Assembly: GCA_030512335.1 (NCBI GenBank)
Contig: JAULSU010000006.1
Coordinates: 248,001 to 312,000 of the forward strand
DNA from: Immersiella caudata
Lineage: Eukaryota; Ascomycota; Sordariomycetes; Sordariales; Lasiosphaeriaceae
Direction: 5' to 3'
DNA length: 64,000 bases
The notes below the pieces were generated by a model. That model did not search any database, was not told the origin of the DNA, and saw only the letters and a program-made list of their open reading frames with translations. Of the stretch, positions 11,584 to 21,714 are shown in pieces. A program made the translations under genes and the position numbers. The stretch's first letter is position 1. The number at the start of each line of letters is the position of its first letter.

Positions 11584-11892
11584 TCACTGGTACGCAAGGT
11601 AACCACCCACTACAACGCCCACGGTAGCCGCCGTGTCCAAGCACCGGTTCTGACTCTCGGCTGATTCGGTATACTCTAGCCCAAAGGAGTCATGATTGAC
11701 GACCGCACAGAAAGCAACTGTGATGGCAAAGGCCAAGAGTCCAAACATAATGGCATCGTGGATATGGCGATCCATATTTCTGAGGTAGTCGGTAAACTTC
11801 AGAGGAGACGATCTGGGGTCCGCTGTTTCCGTCATGCGAAGGAAGACCGCCAGGGCCATGGCCAGGGGGCTAAATGCCGTGACGCGTTGCAT
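11584..11892 (-). CDS. Possible small membrane protein, partial or hypothetical
   Basis: A 102-codon reverse frame with a start followed by MALAVFLRMTETADPRSS and a predicted membrane segment (HDAIMFGLLAFAITVAFCAVV) at about residues 46-66. The residue composition looks like real protein, but no family is recognised and the gene may include further exons or be a remnant. It lies tail-to-tail with the HET gene. Confidence 0.25.
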   Translation of the reverse strand: MQRVTAFSPLAMALAVFLRMTETADPRSSPLKFTDYLRNMDRHIHDAIMFGLLAFAITVAFCAVVNHDSFGLEYTESAESQNRCLDTAATVGVVVGGYLAYQ

Positions 11893-13217
11893 TGGATTTC
11901 TGTGAAGCGGGTCGTTGGTTGATGAAAGGGGAGAGGTCGGTGAGAGAATATCGTTTGTCTTTTGGTTTTGGGTGTTGGGTTTTGGCTTGCACCTTCAACA
12001 ATACGCAGTTCGGTGGTCTCAACCAGTACCCCAGCGTTGCATGCTACGCACCCGTCGTCACCACCAATCTATCTCGGAGTCACCCAATTCACACTCCGTC
12101 GCGATGGCCCTTGTTATAACACTTCCGCCACCTCGTACGTGTCTGTAGCGCAGGCCTGGGTTTGTGATGACCAGAACGATGTTTCGTATGTGCCCCTGAC
12201 CGATGGTGAATCTCCCTACTGACGTCGGTTCTCAGTACCACATTCTATGCTTCCAGCGGTGCATCTTTTGATGTCGCGTATTCCTCCTCTCACCGAGAGA
12301 ACTCGGACTGGGGAGCGGGGGAGGTCTATCTCAGTCAGGCGGAGAGTGTGTCGGTTTCAGGAGTGGCCATCAACCCAAGCAGTGTCCAGACGGTGGAGCA
12401 GCCGCCTCAAGCTCAGTGAGGGGGACAGGATCGGCGCCTTCAGGAAGCATCTTGATGTCAGTTCGTCAACAGATATCTAGACAGATAGTGAGTTTGGATC
12501 AATGCATCGCGAATTTGCCCCTGGGGTGGTCGACCATCATCGTGGGCGCGCTCGTGAGAGGAAAAGCAAAACGAGAACGTGGCGGCCGTGCAGCCACGGC
12601 TTCGTGTGCCAGTGAGCGCGGCCGTTCAAACCCACAGCCGAGCTGCCTTCCACTCTCACGCGAAGGCCAAAAGTTCAAGAATACGCTGTCAGCCATCGAG
12701 CTATTGTCTACTAGAATCAATCCATCCATTCGTTGAAAGAATGCTCTCGACCTCGTCGCCGATGTCACCACTCTCAACAGTTATCACCATCGCCTGCCAC
12801 ACAACGTTGTGCAGCTCGATCCCGATTATATCTCCGCATTGGGCGGCCAATCAGTCGTTGGCGTCGCCGATCGCGGAACACGGCTTCAGCCAGCTGCCGC
12901 AATACGAAGAGTGGTGACATGCCTTTGAGAATTAAGTTTGACAACAGGCTGGTGCCCCCGTAAATCCCCCGCATGGAGCACCTCGATGACTTGTACAACC
13001 CGGTTTTCTCGACGCCTCATCTTTAATAACGTTTGGCTTACCGGGCCGGCAAATTCGTCCTTAGCCGACCGTTGCTTCAACCGTGCAGCTGTCACACGCG
13101 TGGTAGTGTAACCAAAACCCCCAACGTCCGCCCCCAGTCTACCTTCTCCCATCTGTCACGCTTCCTGTCACACACTCTCGGGCATCAAATAGTAGGATAG
13201 AATCCCACCCATCAAAG
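11893..13217. other. Gene-poor stretch with unresolved coding-like fragments
   Basis: Three forward-strand fragments read like protein but cannot be joined into one intact gene. One is at about 12040-12222 (ending VSYVPLTDGESPY), one at about 12235-12419 in another frame (DWGAGEVYLSQAESVSVSG), and one at 12737-12925 (YISALGGQSVVGVADRGTR). The first two are separated by only about 30 bases, shorter than a normal fungal intron. These are best read as remnants of one or two decayed secreted-protein genes; the family is not recognised. Confidence 0.3.
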
Positions 13218-14031
13218 ATGCACGCCTCACTCTTCCTGGGGCTCCTCCCCCTGGCCTCGGCTTCCCCCCTAGGCCTCATCCCCCGCCTCATCGGCCCCCC
13301 CATCCCCTCTTCTCGCGTGCCCGGCAAGACCATGATGGGCCAACCGTTCTACAAGACCGACTGCCTCGACTACTCCTTCAACATGTCCCCCAAAGAAAAG
13401 TTCGCCTTCAACGTCACCGTCAACTACGAGCACATCGACAGAATCGCCACCGACAGCGAAGACTACCGCGCGTCAGTCTCCCTGGTAATCTTCAACCCCG
13501 CGACTCAGACCTCGGTGGAGTGCGCGGCTGAGGATCAGGGCCCGTTCGGCATGAGCGTCTTCCACCGCTGCGTGTACCCGTATGAGGAGGAGACGACGCA
13601 GATTGTGGAGACTCTTTGGCGGTATGATATCGAGCAGGATACGTTGCATCTGGCGCAGACTTGGCAGTGCTGGCTTGAGCCGGAGCGGAGGTGAGTTTCT
13701 TTCCGGTTGTGATTGATGATGGCGAGAGGGGATGGTGAGAGGGGATGGCAGCTGACCGGGCCTTAGTGTCGAGTTCTACGGCGCCGCATCAGCCGTGCTC
13801 GGTCCGAAGAGCTGCCACGATGCCGAGACTTCGCCACCGGATGAAAACCTGAAGTTTTCGGTTGCGAGAAGCAAGTGTGACGAGGTCTCGCTGAGGATGG
13901 TGCCGGAGTCGCGTCAGAACTTGAGATTCCGCCGCGTGGTTGGGAAGGGATGGCTATCGTCCATTATCTCCAGAGAGCAGGTTGGCAAATTGGCCAAGGA
14001 GGGATTCAAGATGGATGGGGAGGACAAATGA
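13218..14031 (+). CDS. Small secreted cysteine-containing protein, unknown function
   Basis: Two exons, 13218-13690 and 13767-14031 (intron GTGAGT...CTTAG, 76 bp), 245 residues. The signal peptide is MHASLFLGLLPLASAS. The mature part carries six spaced cysteines (at DCLDY, VECAAE, HRCVY, QCWLE, SCHDA and SKCDE), an even number compatible with three disulphides, and several N-glycosylation sites. No named domain is recognised. Size, signal peptide and cysteines fit an apoplastic secreted protein or effector candidate, but this is inference from general features only. Confidence 0.75.
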
Positions 14032-14787
14032 GATCAGGTCTGATGTGGGGGATTCCCTAGGCCAATAAGCCGGATCGCCGTTGTGGGCTGGCGAAGATGG
14101 GTTAGCGGGGGGGGGGCACTGGGTTGTGGGCAGAAGACGGCTGAAGATGGAGAGCTGAGATGGACCTGTTTCCGGGTTCGACAAACGTGTTCGCACCCAT
14201 TCCATTGAAACCAGAGAAAATACCACAAGCAAAATTTTAAGTTTTGCCAGATTTTCACGACGTTCGTTCAAACGAAAGGGAAGAAGGAGCGGGTCGTGGG
14301 GCCAACAGGCAAATGGGAGGCCCGAGCCATTTCCGCCCCTTCCTGCTACCCGCGCTGGGGAATGCAAAAGCCCATTGACTTCATCCACCACTCCTGTCTG
14401 AAAAAAAAACCAAAGCTCCTCACCTCTCAGGTTCGGATCAAACCACCAACCTTTCATTTCTTCAACCAATCTTTGTGCTGTTTGTTAACTAAGGCGCCCC
14501 GACTGGACGCCGAATCTGCTGATATGCGCTGCAAGGTGGGGTGCTTGTCGTGCGGTTCGGTGCAGGTTCGGCGACTGTCAATTGGGCGATGCTCCCCGAG
14601 TGCAACGGTCCGAAGCGGCTGAGAAAACCGACTTCATGATCATCAGATGACGACCCTGACGGCCAGGATCATCGAACAAGCTTATAACGGCTCCTTCCCA
14701 GTGCACTCTACGCAAGGCAGCTGTTACAGTTCCTGACATGCAAGTCAATTTGTTCCACCACATCGAAGCACAAATCTAATTTGCGTT
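14032..14787. other. Intergenic, nothing recognised
   Basis: No gene or splice structure is supported. A G8-type run at about 14108 and an A9 run at about 14401 are present. The last 100 bases are the leader of the next gene. Confidence 0.4.
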
Positions 14788-15466
14788 ATGAAACACCTCA
14801 CTTACCTCCTCGCCATCTTGGGCTTCATGTAGGTCCCCTTCCACCAGTAAGGTGCCTACTCAACGAAGAGCTAACGCGGTCGCCAGCATCACCCCCGGTT
14901 CTGGGAGCCCCATCGCATCAACCACCCCATTGGTCTGCCCAATGGTCACTTCGAGCCTGAATGCCTGCACCGCCACGTGCACATACCCAACGTGCGCCAT
15001 CCTGTCGACGCTAACTGTTGGCTGCGGCTGCACTGACCCCCCGGCGATCACGACAACGACCTTCAAATGCCCCAACGGTTGCGCTGACCCTCGCCCCTGT
15101 GCGACACTCTACACGGTGACGCGTGTCACGGATTGCGCAGGCCCCAGTTCAACATCGAAGTCAAGCTCGAGCTCATCTAGCTCCAGCAGTAGCTCCAGCT
15201 CTTCATCTTCGTCAAGCAAATCTCCGAGCTCTTCTGAACCACCACCTCCAAGTTCAGCAAGTACATGCACACCTTGCGTAGATAGGTCGAACTGCACCCC
15301 ATGCTCCAGGCCGCCACCGCCACCGCCGCCGCCGACCCCGACTCCCCAGACCCCTTCTCCTCCGCCCCCACCTCCGCAGAGCTCACCCACGGCTCCGACG
15401 CCGAGGCCAACAGGACCGATTACAAGCGGCGGTCAGCGCAGGGCTAAGATTTTGTGGATTTGGTAA
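14788..15466 (+). CDS. Secreted Cys-rich protein with Ser-rich and Pro-rich tail
   Basis: Two exons, 14788-14828 and 14887-15466 (58-bp intron, GTAGGT donor, GCTAAC branch site, CCAG acceptor), 206 residues. Exon 1 encodes only the signal peptide (MKHLTYLLAILGF). The mature N-terminal part holds more than ten cysteines in short spacings (TATCTYPTC, GCGCTDPP, CPNGCADPRPC) typical of a fungal secreted family of unknown function. A run of about 20 serines follows (about 15160-15220), then proline-rich stretches broken by a CTPCVDRSNCTPC motif. The Ser/Pro tail suggests heavy O-glycosylation and wall association. No clear GPI signal was seen. Confidence 0.72.
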
Positions 15467-16211
15467 GGGCGGGAATCGGGTGTCGGAATGGTGATGTGAT
15501 CAGGGGTCAGGGGACAGCCCTTTTTGTCAACCACAACCCTGCCCCTGAATAAAAAAAAAGAAAGAAAAAAAGGCAGACAAACAAGTGGGCGGAAGTTTGG
15601 AATTCCATCAAAGAGGGCAGTTTCTGGTTAAAAACATTCTTGGCACGGTGGTAATAATAATGGAGGGCATATTCGCTGGCTATGAGTGGTGATGATCACA
15701 GTCCAGCTGTCCAATGAGGGTGACCGACATGGAATTCCACGTTTGTCTCACATACCCGCGAAATACACAGACCTCGGGATCAATCAGCACGTATAGCTCG
15801 GTTGTGGTGAGTGTCAAGTCAATCAGTCGGCGTAATAAACCTCTGATTAACCGGAGACAGACCCGTGTCGACAGTGCCGGAGAGTTTCCCGGACTTCGGC
15901 GTCCGGCCGGCAGAATTGGTAGACGGGACTGCCGGGGCTGCCCGGGTACGCTTTAAAGACATAACCCGAGTAACGTGGCTCTATTCGAAGAATACTCTTG
16001 GTGGAGCGTGTGCTTACTCACCAGCGACGTCATTAAACAGGGCGCCGGCTCAGCGCAACAATGTAGACATTAATCCATGAAACCAGTCGATGAGGATATA
16101 AGAGTCCCTGAATCCTCACCTCTTTCACCTTCAGAAATTACCCCTTTCTGAAGTTTACAAACCAAATTTCACAACCTCATTTTCATTAAACACAACACAA
16201 CAACCCCCTCC
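15467..16211. other. Intergenic with a perfect CGG-type palindrome
   Basis: No gene. An A-rich run (AAAAAAAAAGAAAGAAAAAAA) lies at about 15551. At 15889-15906 there is a perfect inverted repeat CCGGAC-TTCGGC-GTCCGG, within a stretch rich in CGG/CCG triplets (15850-15945). This resembles a binding region for Zn2Cys6 regulators but is only a pattern. TATAAG at about 16097 precedes the NmrA-like relic. Confidence 0.4.
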
Positions 16212-16977
16212 TTCCTCCGCTCTCACAACATAACCCGCGCATTTATCGCTTCCCAAGCCGAGCCGAACCAATTCACATACGAACCCTCCTTCCATCTTGC
16301 CTGTCTTAAGGCAGGTGTAGAGTACGTCGTTAGAATTAGCACTACGGATGCGAATGTGAGGCCGGATTGTAAAGCGTTTTATTCGAGGTCGCATTGGGCT
16401 TTGGAGACACTCCTTGGTACGGAGGAGCTTCGTAGGTTGAAGTGAACGAGCCTGAGGGCGAATTTTTTTTCTACGTTTTGGCTTGCGGAGGCGGTGGAGT
16501 TTGTGAAGTGGTGGAAGGAGAAAGGCGGGGTGCCGGAGGTGGGGGTGTGTGTTAAAGTTGATGGCGAGGGAGATACCGGTGGGGGTTGTTGATCCGTTTG
16601 AGGCGGGTGTGGTGGTGGGGAGGTTGTTAGGGACGGAGGATGTGAGTGAGCATAGCGGGAAAACGTATGTGGTCAACGGGCCCGAGGATGACACCGGGGA
16701 GGGAATTGTGAAGTTGGTGGAAGGGGTGATGGGGAGGAAGGTTGGAGATGGGGTGGTGTATGAAATTGTGGGATTTGCTGGAGGGGTTTTTTGGGAGGCG
16801 TATCCAAAGGAATCGAGGGTGTTGATGGAGTCGTTTGTGTATAGTTTGGATAAGTCGTGGCACGGGAAGTGTACGGCTTTGACTATGAGTAGGGAGGTGT
16901 TAGGAGATTGCGCCGCCAAAGCGGACGCCTGCGGAGGTGTTCAGGTCTATGCTGGGAGAGTGAGGATAGGCACGTAA
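16212..16977 (+). pseudogene. NmrA-like NAD(P)-binding protein, 5'-truncated and broken
   Basis: The reading begins at FLRSHNITRAFIASQAEPNQ and continues through LKAGVEYVVRISTT, a stretch typical of NmrA-like redox-sensor proteins (PF05368), but the N-terminal Rossmann glycine motif is absent. At 16443-16445 an in-frame TGA replaces the tryptophan of the family LKWTSL motif (TGG to TGA). A frameshift follows at about 16530-16550, after which the neighbouring frame carries VGVVDPFEAGVVVGRLLG and YVVNGPEDDTG to a normal C-terminus at 16977. The truncation, nonsense codon and frameshift make a functional product unlikely. Confidence 0.75.
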
Positions 16978-17153
16978 TGTGCGTCCAGATCCGTCTGGAA
17001 CCTGTATTATGAGGGTACGGGCGCTTGCACACCTGCAAGGCATCGATTTCATGTAGGCAGTCTTCGGTCACTGTTCAGCCAACTCTTCTGAATTAATCAC
17101 CGCAGGCACCAAAGTTACCTTACCTAGGTAGACATCAAACCTTCCCTGCCAAT

Positions 17154-17861
17154 CTACTTTTGCGTGAGATACTCGGGAACAGTGTAGTTGATGACAGTCT
17201 TGCCTGACAAGGCCCCATCGAAGTTCCCGCTGAGCTGTAGAGAATGTACCATAGCCTGCTCGCCCTGCTTGTACGGCTTTTCTCCCAGATAGGTAATGGT
17301 AACATGACCAACGAGAAACTTGTCCGCCTTCACCGTCACCGTCATCTTCTTCGTGTCTGGGGTGCTTCCGTTGACGAAGCCGAAGACCGGGCCAATCTTG
17401 GCAAGTCCGTCTGCCACGTCGATTGCCAGACCGACTTTGTATCCCGTCGGGGCGTTCTTGCTGGTATCATTAGGCTTAAGAAGTACCGGCTTATGGGTGA
17501 CGAAGGCCCTGCACTGCACAGAGAGTCAATAATGGCTTCGTTATCCAACACTCGCGCAGAGACACAAGATAAGATACTTGCGGTTATCTTGGGTGGCGTT
17601 GAGAATTTCTTGGTATTGTTATCCTGTGCTGCGGGAGGCCCAGAGCCACTGCCTGCGGGGAGAGAAGTTTGAACTGGTGTCGGGGTGAAGTCTCTGTGGT
17701 AGGCAGCGCCATAACCACCCTCAGGGATGAAGTCAGGTTCGGCTTGGGGAATAAGAGTGATGTCGAGGTCGCTCAACTTGTCCTTGGGCAAAAGCTGTCT
17801 CGGACATGATGCTGGAAGAGTCTGCTTTGACTGATGCGTGAAGTTCAACCTTGCTCGACAT
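17154..17861 (-). pseudogene. Unknown protein, probable frameshifts
   Basis: The C-terminal exon (17154 to about 17512) reads as a compact beta-rich domain (KVGLAIDVADGLAKIGPVFG, MTVTVKADKFLVGHVTITYL). It is preceded by an intron of about 60 bp ending in GTGCAG. Upstream, a candidate ATG at 17859-17861 opens a frame that stops early, while another frame (LLPKDKLSDLDITLIPQAEP) looks natural. Joining all parts needs one or two frame changes near 17805 and 17620. The family is not recognised and there is no clear signal peptide. It may be a multi-exon gene with an unusual structure rather than a pseudogene. Confidence 0.35.
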
Positions 17862-18096
17862 GAAATGTTCTGACTTGGTCCAGGCCGACCTTATCGGGCG
17901 GCCGATGACAACTCATGTCCTCGATCCTGAGGAAAGCGCTCATCCAGAGGCGCTCAGTGGCGTTGCTGAATGTCTGAACCGGTCTATATTCACTCGGGCT
18001 TAGTTTGTTGTTCAGCTGCTCAAAGAGGTGGGGCGGCTCGAAGTCTCATTTGCCAGAGATAAGTTGACATGCTTGCAAATGTTGAAGAATTGCCCA

Positions 18097-18312
18097 CATG
18101 TTTCTGCCTGTTGTATGTGAGGAATCTGGGCAAATAAAATTTCCTTTTCCGTAAGATGCTCACGGGATACGGCTCACTCTGGCTCAGGCTTAGCTCACCC
18201 TAGCTCAGGCTCGGCTCAGTCACTGCTCAGGCTGGCTCAACCTTTGCTCACTCTAATTACCATTTCGGGCAGGCTGCGGCGCAGCTGACGAAACGCTTCA
18301 ACTCTAGCTAAG
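18097..18312 (+). repeat. Transposon-end-like repeat with GCTCA array (left copy)
   Basis: About 55 bases at 18097-18152 (core GAATCTGGGCAAATAAAAT, TTCCTTTT) match, in inverted orientation, 46564-46620 (core GGAAATTTCGTATGCCCAG). Immediately inside lies an array of GCTCA/AGCTCACCC/AGCTCAGG words (18158-18252), and then CTAGCTAAGG at about 18304. The same three elements occur in mirrored order at the right copy. Subterminal short repeats inside an inverted end are typical of DNA transposons. The relic abuts a truncated MFS gene. Confidence 0.5.
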
Positions 18313-18385
18313 GGGGCCCAGAACTGGTCCCATGTATAAAAATGGCTAGAATGTGCCCTATTTTAGGACCTAACAGTCTTCGTGT

Positions 18386-18819
18386 GTTCACGCCGGTGTC
18401 TTCATCGCAGCCTGCGCCATCTATCCTGCGTTCCCGGGCGTTATCAGCTGGCTCAGCAACAACCTGGCTGGCTCATACAAGCGCAGTGCCGGTATGGCCA
18501 TCCAAATTGGCGTTGGAAATCTCGGCGGAGTAAGATTCTTTCTTCTGTGGCTGTGTGAATCCTGCTGACATTCCCAGGCCATGGCGTCCAACTTCTACCG
18601 CGCACGGGACTCGCCGCGCTATACCCTCGGTCATGGGCGGGAACTGGGATTCATTGGCGGTGGCATCATCGCTGCCCTCATCTTGCTGACCAGCTATACC
18701 ATGGCATGATCAACTGGAAGAGGGCGCGGGCGATGAGCGAGGAGACGTCCAAGAGGTACACGAACGAGGAGCTGTCCAGCAAGGGAGACAAGGCGGTTAC
18801 CTTCCGATACATGTATTAG
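18386..18819 (+). pseudogene. C-terminal remnant of an MFS transporter (allantoate/nicotinate-permease-like)
   Basis: The sequence reads IYPAFPGVISWLSNNLAGSY, then QIGVGNLGG. A clean intron follows (GTAAGATT...CCCAG, about 18532-18587), then a second exon with SNFYRARDSPRYTLGHG. These match the last membrane segments and tail of Dal5-type anion:cation symporters. A frameshift at about 18703-18706 separates LLTSYTM from MINWKRARAMSEE; the tail ends normally with GDKAVTFRYMY at 18819. Some 80% of the transporter is missing upstream, where the GCTCA repeat begins, so a transposon or rearrangement probably removed it. Confidence 0.75.
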
Positions 18820-18855
18820 ACACGAGACTACTCTCCTGTGGGTCATATGCCCCCC

Positions 18856-20982
18856 TCACCCATTCCCAGCACATCCAGCATCCTGATACTTCTCATCCTC
18901 GTGTCTGTCCCTCCACTCGTGCGAATAGCCACCGGCCGCTCTCTGCACATTCAAGTTCCCAAAGCACCGACCTTTAGTCCAAACGTGCGTCTTGAACTCC
19001 GCCTTCCACTCCCACCCGTCGTGATCCTCAGGCTTGGCGTAATACTCAAACGACCACCCCGTCACGCCGTTGGCGCGCACGCAATCCCTCGCCGCCGGCA
19101 ACATCGACTGGCCGCCCCAGTCATTGTTACACCACCCCTTCCCGTAAAACCAATACGTGTCATACAACCAGTCATACCGACTATTACATGCCGCATCCGG
19201 CCGGGTAATCATAGCGCGGTTCTTCTTGGGGTTAATCTCATACTCGTAACTCTCACGCACCCACTTTCCCCCAAACTTCCAATTCATCGGATTCGTAGGG
19301 TCATTCCCATCGCAAGAGTTGATAATCCGATCCAGAGACTCAACACACTGGCTCTTGATGAAGTCCCTAGCGTCATTGGTAAGCTGAATCTTAAACTCGA
19401 AAACATCCGGTGTCCCCTCGTAGTACGTCTTTGCATAATGCCAGTTATTCCGGTCCCTATCGCGGTTGCGCTCCACGTCGTCGCAGAACTCGCGGACCTT
19501 GCCGCTCACGCTGTTGTAGCTCGTGTATGCCTTGCGCTTTTCGGATGTTTGCCAGCAGGTGAACTCGTCCTTGCCGAGGTCGCAAAAGTCGCGGCGCTTG
19601 CCGAGCTGAGCTGCGCGGACGTAGGCGAGGTTTTGTAGGGCAAAGGCGGCGATGGTCTCGTGGCCTTTTTCGTTGGGGTGGAAGACGCGGCCAAAGGTGT
19701 CGGGGAGGCCGAGGCCTAGCGTGGGGTCCCAGTCGCCGTCGCCGGGGCATTCGGGAGGTTTGGGCACGGCGCGGGGGTCGAGCTGGTGGAGGGCAGTGGC
19801 GCGGGGGTCGGCGGATTTGTAGAGGAGGGAGTCGTAGAGGTTGGTGCCGAGGAGGAGGCGCTGGGAAGCGCGCTCCAGTTCGACGTCGTCGTTCCACTCT
19901 TCGCTAAAATGGGGATCGAGTGGGTCCCGAGCCCCAAAACCCGTTTCGGCTGCGGCCTCAGGCCCAGGGTGTTCTAGTTGTCTTCCTTCGCGGCGTCGCA
20001 GCTCCTTCACGCGCGTGCGCAGCCACGTCGAGGGCTGGAAGAACTGCTGGTCGGGCTGCTTCGCCTCCGGGTAGTGGCCATCGCCTCGCGGACTGCACAT
20101 CTGGCCGTCGACCTCGGCGGGCCACGCGCTCCAGTCGGAGAACTCAATGTCGTACTTTTTGTTTCTGTCTTTTTGAAACTCCTGCACCACCTCCTCGATG
20201 GCCTTGTTGATGTTGCTGACGAGGGTGTTGAACTTTTTGCGCCGGTCCACGGTTAGTGTCAGGCCCTTGTTCAGCCAGTACCGCCACGAGCCCCAGGATT
20301 TGATGGCCCAGTTTTGCTTGGTCGCGCAGTCTTCGTTGTCGGTGTTGAAGAAGGGGGCGTAGCCGTTGTAAATGACGATGCCGTTCTTGTTCTTCATTTT
20401 AGGCTTGAGCGCTTCGAGCACCTGGCGGATGTTGTTCTTGAGGATGGTATCGATGTTTTCCTGCGCCTTGTTGATGACTCGCGTGCATGCGTCTTCGCCG
20501 CTGTAGGGGAGGAGCACGCAGGTTCTGATCATGGCCGCTAGACAGAGATCGTTGCCGCCTGCCGTCAGCATCACGAGATCGAGGTCGCCTTCTAGACCCT
20601 GGGCTTGGCGATAGATGCCCTCGGAGCGATCACCGCTGCAGGCGGGAAATTGGAACTTTTTCTTGGCTGGGCCGATGGCGTTGTCGACAAGACGTGGCCA
20701 GGTGTAGCTGTAGCGCGAACATAGCCAGTCGGCAGACCCGGAAATGGGGTTGCCCAGTTGCGTGCCGGAGCCAATGCCGGCGGTGAAGCTGTCGCCGATG
20801 GCCGCCCAGCTTTGGACAAAGTCGAGGTCGATCAGGTCGTGGTCGTCGTCGTTGTCTCGTTTGTCGATAAGGGGGAATTTTGCCATGTCTGAGCTGCTTG
20901 ATGCAGACATGGAGACAGCTTGTGATGCAGCCAGCGCTGGCCATGGCGCAGCAGCCAGGAAAAGTAACGCTGGCGATGGCAT
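18856..20982 (-). CDS. Secreted SGNH/GDSL-type lipase or esterase with long Cys-containing C-terminal region
   Basis: A single exon of 708 residues from the ATG at 20982, chosen because MPSPALLFLAAAPWPALA is a good signal peptide; the in-frame extension upstream (to 21195) lacks one. The hydrolase blocks are GDSFTAG (63-69, nucleophile Ser), GGND (142-145) and FHPNEKGH (434-441, catalytic His region). The catalytic part is interrupted by a charged insertion at about 325-375. Residues about 445-708 form a second, Cys- and Trp-rich region with no recognised name (DYWLYDTYWFYGKGWCNND-like). It is likely secreted and acts on ester bonds of lipids or wall polymers; the substrate is unknown. It is convergent with the MFS relic and divergent from the chitinase. 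Confidence 0.82.
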   Translation of the reverse strand: MPSPALLFLAAAPWPALAASQAVSMSASSSSDMAKFPLIDKRDNDDDHDLIDLDFVQSWAAIGDSFTAGIGSGTQLGNPISGSADWLCSRYSYTWPRLVDNAIGPAKKKFQFPACSGDRSEGIYRQAQGLEGDLDLVMLTAGGNDLCLAAMIRTCVLLPYSGEDACTRVINKAQENIDTILKNNIRQVLEALKPKMKNKNGIVIYNGYAPFFNTDNEDCATKQNWAIKSWGSWRYWLNKGLTLTVDRRKKFNTLVSNINKAIEEVVQEFQKDRNKKYDIEFSDWSAWPAEVDGQMCSPRGDGHYPEAKQPDQQFFQPSTWLRTRVKELRRREGRQLEHPGPEAAAETGFGARDPLDPHFSEEWNDDVELERASQRLLLGTNLYDSLLYKSADPRATALHQLDPRAVPKPPECPGDGDWDPTLGLGLPDTFGRVFHPNEKGHETIAAFALQNLAYVRAAQLGKRRDFCDLGKDEFTCWQTSEKRKAYTSYNSVSGKVREFCDDVERNRDRDRNNWHYAKTYYEGTPDVFEFKIQLTNDARDFIKSQCVESLDRIINSCDGNDPTNPMNWKFGGKWVRESYEYEINPKKNRAMITRPDAACNSRYDWLYDTYWFYGKGWCNNDWGGQSMLPAARDCVRANGVTGWSFEYYAKPEDHDGWEWKAEFKTHVWTKGRCFGNLNVQRAAGGYSHEWRDRHEDEKYQDAGCAGNG

Positions 20983-21714
20983 CTTGTCGGAGGGCCGGGG
21001 AGGTGCGCTTTCCGGAAGAGATTGCAGATTGGTGTGCGAGAGTTGATCAACACGACCCTGAACCTCAGGGGCTTCGGGGAAGACGGTGGGATCCGAGAAT
21101 CCAAAAAAAATCACTTCAATCTCCATATTATCTACCCGCATATTACTTGTAGAGATGGCGTCTCGCAAGGTGTTTGCAAACTGACGCAAGCGCACAATAC
21201 CTGTCGATTTCGATGAAGCAACCGGACACAGTGCGAAGCATTTCCCGCCCGCGGTTCGGTTGAGTCCCCGTGTCTGGCCTCTTGCCGCGAAACAACCGCC
21301 AACATATTACCCGACTACTAGCCAATCTATCCAACACTAACTACTACTGGAGAGTAATTCGCCTTGGTGGGTAATTTTACTGACAGGCGAAAAGACTAGT
21401 GGACTTGGGGGAGGGGGCTATGGCATTATCAACGGTTAATCACTGCGCCGCCTCTTGGACAATGATCATGCTGCAGAACCGCACGGATTCGATGTATCGG
21501 TACGTTGGATCTACTGAAATAAAGCCCAATTTACGACATCAGAAAGAATGGTTTGTCGCTGAGCTCGGGATGGGCAGCTTGCCTTTTACCTTGATCCTCT
21601 TCTCTCCAGTCGGTTAGAGGACCTAGCTTTGAGCTCTCTCTGCTAGCTTTGTTGCCATCCCTAGAATTCTGATTTTTTTCTTGGTTATCCGCTCAGCACA
21701 TCAGACCAAACAGC
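20983..21714. other. Divergent intergenic region between SGNH hydrolase and chitinase
   Basis: About 730 bases separate two divergently transcribed secreted-enzyme genes, so shared regulatory sites are possible. No gene is supported. A pyrimidine-rich stretch (TTTTTTTCTTGG) at about 21671 lies just upstream of the chitinase start. Confidence 0.4.

Noticed and set aside
14436..14452. GGTTCGGATCAAACC, like a tRNA B box
   Set aside because: No matching A box or acceptor stem around it.
18838..19638. 266-codon forward open frame with many Pro/Val/Leu
   Set aside because: Antisense to the SGNH hydrolase C-terminal region; no motif and the hydrolase frame is far better supported.
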